Made by a program: the position numbers and the translations under genes. Shown here in pieces: positions 57,600 through 64,000 of a DNA stretch of 64,000 nucleotides. Every line of letters begins with the position of its first letter. Position 1 is the first letter of the stretch. The stretch is from Carallia brachiata (Eukaryota > Streptophyta > Magnoliopsida > Malpighiales > Rhizophoraceae), in assembly GCA_021464245.1 (NCBI GenBank), contig JADCRB010000026.1, positions 3,076,187 through 3,140,186 on the forward strand, given 5' to 3'. The notes under the pieces are model-generated. The model saw only the letters and a list, made by a program, of their open reading frames with translations. It had not been told where the DNA came from and did not search any database.

Positions 57600-60500
57600 T
57601 TCCGGAAAAATTGTGTTTATGGCATGAATTGAAACGCAACCCAATTAGCGTCGGCCCATCACTGGAATTAAACTAATTTTGCAAATCTTATTATTCGTGA
57701 TCGTTTTTTTTTTTTTTTTTAAAGGGTCGCTTTCAATTAACTCTTTTTTTTTTTTTGTCAGATTTCAATTAACTTTTCTTTTAAGTTTCGGTAGGAGACT
57801 TGAAGCGATGAAGCGTGAGAAGACATAACAATTAGGAAACATGTTCATGGGACGACAAAAGGGAACAGTTACTTACCCAATTCTATCAACAATAGTCCGA
57901 TTAAATATGTTTAAAATAATACTAAACATTATTTAGAAGAGAATTTTTGCAAAAATCAAAAAAAGAGAAAGAGATTCGGGACATCGCTGAGCAAGACATT
58001 CGGCCTATATAACAACGCCCTAACAATTAAGAAGATTTAGAATTCTAACTTCAATCTCACCCTAATTGTTATAATTAGTTGTCATTAAACTGTATTTAGT
58101 AGTTTCAATTGAGTTTATTTAGTGTGTATTGGGAGACTTTATTGATAAGCAACAAGCAATCAACACAAAAATAAATATTCATTTGACTTATAAAAATTTT
58201 TCTTTTTAATTGAGTTATGCTAATATGTCTATTTCGGATATTCTAAACATAATTTTGAGTAGAAAAACAAAAGTATTTGATTTTTGAACTGGCATATAGA
58301 TTACTATAGCCAATAAATCTATAAACAATCAACCATATACCATGTATTTCATGTGAATGTACTGAATGTTTTGTTTGTATTTAAATTTTAATTAATTATT
58401 AAGGGAGATATTCTGATTATTTCAGTATACTAACTTAGGACAACTTTACCAAATTTAAACGACTGGATGAACTTCCAAGTCAATAAGTAGAAAACAAACA
58501 ATTCTATAATAAATTAAAATGTTTTACACTAAGGTCACAACTCTCCTCTTCTTTTTAAAACTCTCATTTTGTTATTAGATTGTGGCATTGGACTATTAAG
58601 TAAGCATCTTGAGACAGTCACACATAATAACTTTCCTAGAAAATTGAAAAACGCATGACTCTAATAATTATTCATTGATCTTTGTTAATAAATCCTTCCT
58701 TCATTGACATTTCGATAACACTTTAAAAGTACTACAGAAATATAATGAGAAATTAAACCCAAAATTTAAAAAAAAAAAAGGAGCTATAATGAGAAATATA
58801 TAGAGAAGTTATTACTCCAAAGTTAAATAAAAAGTTAAAAGATTTGCTCAACCCAACTTATGTTTTTTTATAGCTTTAGCAACATTCTAGAAAGTTTTAC
58901 TATTTCTCAGATAAGTCTTATAATGGCAGTTAACATGGTCTTTTTTTTTTCATAATTATAAATATATTTTACTTTAAATGTTTTACATTTTATTTAACAA
59001 AATACATATTACATTTTTTTTAACAAAAAAAATGTATAAATCTCATACTGGAATTACAATCCCTCCATTTCTCAGATTGCATCCCCATTCGCTCTATCTT
59101 CCACACTTCTTTAATTTTTTCATTCTCAAATTGTCTGAATATTCAGAGCCTTTTTCTTCTGTAGTACTGTGTTTTGTACCATGTCTTTTTGGTCGTTTAG
59201 TCATCTATTTCCTGGTCAAATAAGATTGATGTCAGTGCTTGAATTCTCGACATTATAATTGGCTAATAAGTATCTCAACCACCGAGTTAGGCGGCTGCCT
59301 GGTATGATTTTCTTATCTATTTCAATGATGATTTGATGAAACTGTTCAAAAAATAAAAGATATATAAGGGTCTTTTGCGATTAAAAAAATGAAAGTCGAT
59401 GATGCATATCGTCACAAGTTCTTTTAGCACTTTGCCTGTATATAATATGTATCTGTGGTCAAAGGAATCTCTCTCATTTTCTTTGGTTGTGATATTTCTC
59501 GCTCATTCACACTCAGGATACACTCAATCTAGTCACTACCTTTTGCCAATAGTTAAATAATCAGTAATTAATAATTAATTTTTGGATTAAAAAAAAATTC
59601 GTAAATTTCTAGACATCACGAAGGTAAAACTAAATGGGTGTTTGGCACTTCAAATAATCTCAACAAATCTAGCTCCCAGTCCAATTCTCTCTTAAAATCC
59701 CAATTTTTCATTCCTAGTGGAACCAGCCCAAATTCAATCTCGAACTCAGCCGTGACTGGAATTTAAGAGAGAATTGGAAAAGAACTAGCAAAATAATCTT
59801 TTCTCCTCAATTTGGGCAGGCATGACTGGAATTTGATAATTTCGATCTTAAATTTAGTCGTACTAAATATAAAATTAAACTGTAGCCTTGAATTTCAAAA
59901 GCTTGGATCCCCACTAGTGGCAAAAGACAAATCTTATTTAGTAATTATTGTATTATAGAAATAGTAATCAAATAAGCACACTTAGTTATTAAGATATAGA
60001 GTTATAGTTTAAAAATTTTATTTTTAATTTTGAGAAAGATATATAAAAATGGTCAAATGAACCTTTCATTATGTTATTCTCTCATTAAAAAAAGTGACAC
60101 AACAAAAGTAATTTACAATTAAATAAGTTTCTTAATTAAAAAAAAAAAAAGAAAATGGTGGTGGGAAATTGGGAATACAGTGCAAAATTGCCAAAAGGTC
60201 CTTCCTTTTGGGCCCACCAGTTTATCAATAATCTAAAGGTGTGGGGAAATGCCGTTGGGCCCGATCCATGATTGCACATGCACAACATTGATGGGACCCA
60301 ATTAATTTGAGAGATGAAAGCACGTTTGACCGATTTCTTCTTTTTGGACCAACTGACAATAATATAAATAATGGAGTTCTGATATTATTTAATTAAAAAT
60401 TTTAAATTTAATATTTTAAAATATAATAATATTAAATATTTATTGAAAGATTTTTGATCGTTGTTCAGATTAATTCAGATTAATCAGTTTATTAAACTAA

Positions 60501-63500
60501 AATTAAACGGTCTTAAATTAAAAAAAAAAAAACTTCTTTTGGGCTGAGCTTTGAACATTTGCAAGAGTTTGATCTCACGCTTAGTTGGTAAAATCAGATA
60601 AGAGTTTGGCTTTAGAAAAACTTTCCCAACTTAGATATTAAAACTGCAAGTCTTGAGATTAAGTATTTACTCAATTGATTGAAGAGAGTGTTTCTCAATC
60701 AACAGTTAAAGAATTTAATCTCATCTAACTTCACTTTTCTTTTTATAAATGCTCAATAAAATAAATCTTCTTGTAAACTAAAAAAAATAAAACTGCAAGT
60801 CCTCCCAACCAGAGTTTCTTAGTGCCAAAGACATCATTGCTACACTTGGGATCTCTTTGCTTGCTCTCTTAAGGGGTTGATAAGATCTAATCAGAAAGTA
60901 TTATTTTCTTGTGTTTCTGAAATTTTAGTTTCAGATTTGCAAACAAAAAAACTAAACTGTGCAAACAAGAAACAGTAAATTTTAGTTTTACAGACCTAAT
61001 TAAACATCTACTGATTTTTAGTGAAAAAATAAAAAAAAAATTCAAAAAAAAATAGTTTTCATTCAATGAGACCCAAACTCTATAAATTTTTTTGGATAAA
61101 ACTTCTGACCGTAAACTCTTTCCGGATTTGCAATCACGGTCCGTCTGATCCTAATGACTTCGATTAGACAGGGAATATTTGTGGGGCTTCTGTGGTTAGT
61201 TAGTCTTGGCATGCTCCATTGTAAGATATAAGCTTGGAGCCCAGGAGACAAACAAATTTTTTTCACACGGCAATGTCCGTCTAAAGAAGCAATTGTTGTC
61301 CGAGAATCTCTGTCGAGTTTTGACATAGGCTAAAAGAATGTTTTACATTCTGCCAACGTTTTGGTTATGATTCTTTCTGTCTCTCTATCCACGGGAGACT
61401 TTCCCATGGGTTCCATTTTGATTGTTAGCACCAAATTTTTTCCTCCATGTATTTTAAACTTGGACTCACAAATCGCATTATCATAATCTTAATTAATGAT
61501 GTGGCTTACAAATATGTATTTAACAGTTACGATAGATTGTGAACTCACACTGACACATCATGTTAGCTTTGTTTCTTTAAAAAAAAATGAAAAGCGGCAG
61601 AATAAGCTCATTGGCTAATGCTTGTGCCAAAGCTAGAAATTGCACAAACGCCCAGGTGATTAGTGTTCTGATATTAGCTCCTATAGTTTATTGTGGTATA
61701 TGGTGGCGTCAGGTTAGTACATTTGGACCACATTAAGAAACAGAATTTTCTTTTCGATTGATATAATGGAATTGACACATAAATACCATATGCAAAGCTT
61801 AAAACAAACAAGTGGTTAATGGAAAGTTTTCCCTCCTTATCAGAATAAATAAATACCCCGAGGACATAAAATTTTTGAAAGCTCAATTTTCCAGAAAATT
61901 TTTCTAAAATAAGGAAAAAAAAAAGAAACTAAGTATAGTAAAAAATCAAAAATATTTTAATACAAAATAGGCATCCCGAGACAGTCTCGCAAATATGTTG
62001 TTTCTACAAGTAGAACATACAACTCTTGGTCATAGTTGAATAAATTTTTCTTTTTTGGTACATTGTAGAATAAATTTATTGTTATATCAAGAATCGCTTA
62101 TCAAAGTATTGAAAAAAAAAAAATCTTTTTATTATTTTCTACTTTTTCTTTAAAATATGCAAAAAAAAGTCCTATGTCTATATAGATTTTTACAATTAGG
62201 TCCAAAGCATTTTTGAGTTTTCGTATAAGCTCTCAACGTTTAAAGTCCTTTCCAAATGAGTACTTTTCTATATAGAAAGCGGTCAAAACTGTTGATAAAT
62301 TTTGTTTAGTCAATGCGTCTATTTTACGGTGCGACTGCTCTCCCTCCAAAAAAAAAATAGTTATTTGGAAAGAATTTTAGTTGTTAAGGACTGATATGAA
62401 AATTTAAACGCGTTTAAAATCTAATCATAAAAATTTATAAAGTTCAAGAATAATTTTCCATATATTTCCCAAGAAAAGTACTATAAAAAGCACAGGGGTC
62501 GTTCAACAGTTTTTTTTACCAAGGAATGAGAATAAAAATAAATTATTTTCTTCTTTAATATTTGATAAGAGATAATTATATTCTCATTCTTTTATTTTTA
62601 AAAATAAAATTCTCATATATAAGAATCACCATTATTTTTCTCCTCATGTTATTTTATAAATTTACACAAAAAGCAAAGCATGGCCCAGTTGACGTTGACG
62701 AGCACGCATGCATGACAATATAAACCATTTTCTTCGGGTGAATCATTTTTAAAAATTTTTTTTTTTGTAGTTTTTTTCCAAATGATATCCACGCTACCTA
62801 ATCACGCTTACAAAAGGTGGAAAATATCATCATCAAAAGTTTGGAAGCATTATTACTGCAGCTACTGGCCACTTGAAAATCCAGAATTGCTGCAGACCAA
62901 AAAAAATAAAAAATAAAACCTAAATTGCTATTCAACTACTTGAAAATCATTGCCTTCAAAGATCGGATATGTACCACTCAATATCATAACTCAGTAATAA
63001 ATCACCGTGTATTTTATGCCTGCGATCTGAATTTGAATCTCCGCCCATGCGTTCTTTCATAGCAAATGGTTAGGCGGAAGCTGAGATAACTAAAGATTAT
63101 AACACATCAATAATAACAGACTCGGTAATCACTGTAATCTCCTATAGTAGAGACACATTTGGCTCCACTGGTGCGTGAATGATGAGTCTGCCCCTTCAAG
63201 AGTAGTTGAATGAGACATTAAAAATAGAGTTTATTTAACTTTAATTCACAGATTCGATGATCAATATACTCGTAATAAATTTTTTTTTCTATTTAAAAAA
63301 GAAGATCGGATATGTTATATGATTTGTTAGGTTGAGGCATCCTTGACACACACCATATATTGCATTATCATGATCATTTGTTATATATTTTTTATTTTTG
63401 ATATATGATTGTAATCAATGACAAAATTAAAAATATATATCTAAAAATTATGATACTACAATATAAATTAATATTTATAATGGAGACTCAACTATTTGGC

Positions 63501-64000
63501 ACAACTTAAATCTACCGTCTGTATAACCAAGCTCTTGAAAAATATTTTTTTTTTGTCGAATCTTGAAAAATATTTGAATCACTTGCAGTTGTAGGTAAGT
63601 CAAATAAAAATCCAAGGTCACTCATGACCGAGCAAAACTGTCCAGCATGTTGGGCTAATCATACCAAAAGGCTCGTTTAAAGCTTGTTGATAAAACCAGA
63701 CAATCTGCGATCCAAGTGGTGATACCGGTCTCCCTATCACCTCGCAATAACAAAGCCCCAGGACCTGAAGTAGGTAAAACCGCTTTTTTAACAAATGCAT
63801 CTCAGTACCGTCGCACGTTCTAGTTTAGTAGTAAATTTTGAGTGTGCCAAGCATGAAATTTTAGGGTTAAAGCCTTATTAAAATGTGCAGTAGAATTAAA
63901 TTTACGTATTCTCTAATTCTGTGCTTGTGGTAATTATTTAAAATTGTAATGCTTCCCCTGTGCCTCAAGGCACGAAATACTTCCTGGTGGAGAAGTTGAA
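57600..64000. other. Intergenic to the window end, no gene recognised
   Basis: About 6.4 kb of AT-rich DNA. A short inverted pair (CCAATTCTCTCTTAAAATCCC near 59680 and GGAATTTAAGAGAGAATTGG near 59758) suggests a small fold-back relic. Minus-strand frames at 61063-61326 and 63618-63800 look slightly protein-like but carry no domain I can name. No RNA gene was seen. Confidence 0.5.

Noticed and set aside
59640..59800. Possible hAT or Tourist MITE starting GGGTGTTTGGCA
   Set aside because: Only one short inverted pair is seen and no matching right end or target duplication was found.
1..64000. CRISPR arrays, operons, bacterial promoters
   Set aside because: The window is plant nuclear DNA; no regularly spaced repeats or prokaryotic gene layout are present.

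Overview
The window is nuclear DNA from a eudicot plant, probably a rosid. It has an AT-rich intergenic background, genes with many small GT-AG introns, pentatricopeptide-repeat (PPR) genes, an ACC synthase, and LTR retrotransposons and MITEs. Species cannot be fixed from the sequence alone.

Layout. (1) 1-9714: a nearly complete Ty3/gypsy LTR retrotransposon on the minus strand. It has gag, protease, reverse transcriptase, two RNase H modules and integrase, which is the architecture of the Tat lineage. It is broken by many frameshifts, and its 3' LTR is cut by the window edge. Between integrase and the 3' LTR it carries about 2.1 kb of extra sequence. In the same orientation as pol, this holds a reading frame that looks like a captured WUSCHEL-related homeobox (WOX) gene: a homeodomain with a WFQNRR recognition helix, then an LPLFP WUS-box-like motif, with a TATA-like box just upstream. 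This is the most unusual object in the window. (2) 9715-26395: AT-rich intergenic DNA with a fold-back MITE, a rearranged copia-like relic with a PPT-LTR-PBS arrangement, and a GC-rich hairpin. (3) 26396-28473 (-): a four-exon type-2 ACC synthase with a C-terminal ETO1-target motif. (4) 28474-41388: intergenic, with a LINE-like retroposon bounded by a 16-bp target duplication. (5) 41389-43560 (+): an intronless DYW-class PPR gene. (6) 44250-44425 (-): a broken last exon of a CGR2/CGR3-like Golgi methyltransferase. (7) 45784-46785: a MULE-like element with long terminal inverted repeats. (8) 48762-50744 (-): an intronless P-class PPR gene. (9) 52364-57462 (-): a 15-exon DEAD-box RNA helicase of the RH16/DDX56/Dbp9 type. 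A 153-bp tandem duplication covers its 3' end. (10) 57463-64000: intergenic, no gene recognised.

The set ACS, DYW-PPR, CGR and P-PPR matches, from memory, the Arabidopsis block ACS9-At3g49710-CGR2-At3g49730 and its chromosome 5 duplicate ACS5-CGR3-At5g65820. This looks like conserved microsynteny, with the CGR member decayed here. The genes do not form a pathway. Ethylene synthesis, organellar RNA processing and ribosome assembly simply sit side by side.
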